Positions 6,905-8,234 of a stretch of 8,234 nt of DNA are shown here, piece after piece. The notes beneath the pieces were generated by a model. That model saw nothing but the letters and a program-made list of their open reading frames with translations. It ran no database searches and was not told the origin of the DNA. The translations under genes and the position numbers were made by a program. Position 1 is the first letter of the stretch. Each line of letters starts with the position of its first letter. This DNA comes from Cyclobacteriaceae bacterium (GTDB lineage: Bacteria; Bacteroidota; Bacteroidia; Cytophagales; Cyclobacteriaceae): NCBI GenBank assembly GCA_025358195.1, contig JANYKP010000401.1, positions 1 through 8,234 of the forward strand, given 5' to 3'.

Positions 6905-8234
6905 ATGGCAGAAATTGTCCGGATGCCGAAGATGAGCGATACGATGACCGAAGGGGTAATCGCTAAGTGGCATAAAAAAGTTGGGGATACCGTAAAGTCC
7001 GGTGAGCTGATGGCAGAAATAGAGACTGACAAGGCTACCATGGACTATGAATCATTTAACCCCGGTGTAGTCCTTTATCTGGGAGCAAAAGAGGGACAGC
7101 CGATTAAAATTAACGACGTATTGGCCATTGTTGGAAAACAGGGTGAGGATTATTCTTCCTTGTTATCCGGTGCTTCGACGGGCTCAGCTTCGGCGGGCTC
7201 AGCTTCGACAGGCTCAGCTTCGGCAGGCTCAGCTTCCGTTGACGGGAAGAAAGAGACTCCCAAGGCAGAGCCATCGGTGGCCGTAGCAGTAGCCCCCGCA
7301 GAAGCCATCAATACTTCTGGAATTAATGCGGAAGTAGTGTTGATGCCCAAGATGAGTGATACCATGACGGATGGAGTGATTGCTTCCTGGCATAAAAAAG
7401 TTGGTGATGCCGTGAAGTCAGGCGAACTGCTCGCGGAGATTGAGACCGACAAGGCCACGATGGAATATGAATCCTATAATACGGGCACCTTACTTTATAT
7501 TGGAGCGAAAGAAAAAGAAGCTGTGGCTGTCAACGGTGTATTGGCAATCATCGGCGAAAAGAATGCCGATTGGCAGACTCTGCTGAAAGCCCACCAGGCA
7601 AAGGGAGGTCCAGCGAAAAATGAGGCACCTGCCTCAGAGACAAAAACATCATCCAACCAGCCTGCGGCAGCGACAGTACCCGTCACAGAAGAAGCACACA
7701 CCAATGGAAGATTAAAAGCATCGCCCTTGGCAAAGAAGATGGCGAAGGATCTTGGTTATGATATTTCGAAAGTTCCAGGATCGGGTGAGCAGGGTCGAAT
7801 AACCAAACGTGATGTAGAGAATTTCAAACCTGCCGCCGGGGCCCTTGCATCAAAGCCTTCTTCAAAAGGAACGACTCCGATTGTATTACCAGCGGTTGTA
7901 GGTAAGGAAAGTTTCGAAGAGGTGCCGGTATCGCAGATGCGAAAAACCATCGCGCGCAGACTCGCAGAAAGTAAATTTAGTGCACCGCATTTCTACCTTA
8001 CCATGGAGATCAACATGGACAAGGCGGTAGAAGCACGCAAAAGCATGAATGAAGTTTCTCCAGTTAAAATTTCTTTCAATGACATGATCATCAAAGCCGT
8101 TGCCGCTGCACTCCGTCAGCACCCGGATGTTAATGTAAGTTGGTTGGGAGATAAGATGAGGAAGAATCATCATATTCATATTGGTGTTGCCGTGGCGGTG
8201 CAAGACGGATTGTTGGTACCCGTTGTTCGTTTTG
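6905..8234 (+). CDS. pdhC: Pyruvate dehydrogenase complex dihydrolipoamide acetyltransferase (E2), 3' truncated
   Basis: This is the acetyltransferase core of the pyruvate dehydrogenase complex, which transfers acetyl from lipoyl-lysine to CoA in the cytoplasm. The frame is open from ATG 6905 through the window edge (443 residues visible). Lipoyl domain 1 covers about 4-79 with Lys43 in ETDKATM; lipoyl domain 2 covers about 144-219 with Lys183 in the same motif, exactly 140 residues later. A peripheral subunit-binding domain lies at about 268-305 (ASPLAKKMAKDLGYD, GSGEQGRITKRDV). The catalytic domain begins near 336 (EEVPVSQMRKTIARRLAESK) and is cut at VQDGLLVPVVRF, before the expected HxxxDG active-site motif. 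The first linker contains a 15-base tandem repeat giving GSAS[T/A]; the second is Ala/Pro/Thr-rich. MPKMSDTM-type lipoyl starts favour pyruvate over 2-oxoglutarate or branched-chain E2. It has its own promoter at 6847-6876. No Shine-Dalgarno is visible; the upstream sequence is A/T-rich. Confidence 0.95.
   Translation, partial: MAEIVRMPKMSDTMTEGVIAKWHKKVGDTVKSGELMAEIETDKATMDYESFNPGVVLYLGAKEGQPIKINDVLAIVGKQGEDYSSLLSGASTGSASAGSASTGSASAGSASVDGKKETPKAEPSVAVAVAPAEAINTSGINAEVVLMPKMSDTMTDGVIASWHKKVGDAVKSGELLAEIETDKATMEYESYNTGTLLYIGAKEKEAVAVNGVLAIIGEKNADWQTLLKAHQAKGGPAKNEAPASETKTSSNQPAAATVPVTEEAHTNGRLKASPLAKKMAKDLGYDISKVPGSGEQGRITKRDVENFKPAAGALASKPSSKGTTPIVLPAVVGKESFEEVPVSQMRKTIARRLAESKFSAPHFYLTMEINMDKAVEARKSMNEVSPVKISFNDMIIKAVAAALRQHPDVNVSWLGDKMRKNHHIHIGVAVAVQDGLLVPVVRF
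6914..7561 (+). repeat. Diverged direct duplication encoding two lipoyl domains (420-base period)
   Basis: Two blocks, about 6914-7141 and 7334-7561, encode the two lipoyl domains in register with an offset of exactly 420 bases. TGGCATAAAAAAGTTGG is identical in both (6968-6984 and 7388-7404), and VKSGEL, AEIETDKATM and VLAI recur at the protein level. Many synonymous differences separate the copies, so this is an old or long-maintained duplication typical of E2 proteins, not a recent one. Confidence 0.85.
7172..7237 (+). repeat. 15-base in-frame tandem repeat in the E2 inter-lipoyl linker
   Basis: Four full units of GCTTCG-(A/G)C-(G/A)-GGCTCA, plus a fifth partial GCTTCC, run head to tail. 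Units at 7172, 7187, 7202 and 7217 carry gacg, ggcg, gaca and ggca in the variable part, so the array also reads as a 30-base dimer present twice. The period is a multiple of three and encodes A-S-(T/A)-G-S, a flexible linker. The unit GCTTCGACAGGCTCA resembles a short repeat commonly seen between genes in many bacterial genomes; that link is from memory and not tested here. Confidence 0.9.

Noticed and set aside
7172..7237. Short tandem repeats considered as a CRISPR array
   Set aside because: Units are 15 bases, directly adjacent with no spacers, and in frame within a known gene.
7150..7458. Minus-strand open frame with Glu-Pro-Ala-Glu-Ala repeats opposite the E2 linker
   Set aside because: The repetitive protein is the complement of the 15-base tandem repeat; the plus-strand frame encodes a full, recognisable E2, so this is a shadow.

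Overview
The window looks like a chromosomal piece of a Bacteroidota genome, most likely Cytophagales or a close relative. Four things point there: a TonB-dependent receptor paired with a DUF4249 lipoprotein; an upstream element (TTG, 19 bases, TAnnTTTG) that fits the Bacteroidota housekeeping promoter; starts without clear Shine-Dalgarno sequences; and a pyruvate dehydrogenase E2 with two lipoyl domains. The lineage is inferred from protein style, not from a marker gene.

Layout, left to right. Positions 1-274 hold the 3' end of a bestrophin-family channel gene. Positions 253-378, on the minus strand, hold a plausible but unproven small membrane protein whose end overlaps the bestrophin stop. 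Positions 460-2838 and 2844-3758 form a tight two-gene operon: an outer-membrane TonB-dependent receptor with an N-terminal carboxypeptidase-like domain, and a DUF4249 surface-type lipoprotein. A probable intrinsic terminator follows at 3778-3812. Positions 3856-6825 encode a large outer-membrane protein with three modules: a zinc-metallopeptidase-like (gluzincin) domain, a TolB/WD40-like beta-propeller, and a C-terminal beta-barrel. A nine-G tract lies inside its barrel-coding part. A well-formed promoter at 6847-6876 then serves the pyruvate dehydrogenase E2 gene, which starts at 6905 and runs off the right edge before its catalytic His motif.

The receptor and lipoprotein probably act together in uptake at the outer membrane; their substrate cannot be read from the sequence. 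The protease-propeller-barrel protein is also an envelope protein but appears to be a separate transcription unit. The E2 gene is central metabolism and unrelated to the rest. The points most worth a second look are the protease-propeller-barrel architecture with a complete HExxH plus Glu site, its G9 tract (a possible phase-variation switch), and an in-frame 15-base tandem repeat in the E2 linker that resembles a short dispersed genomic repeat.
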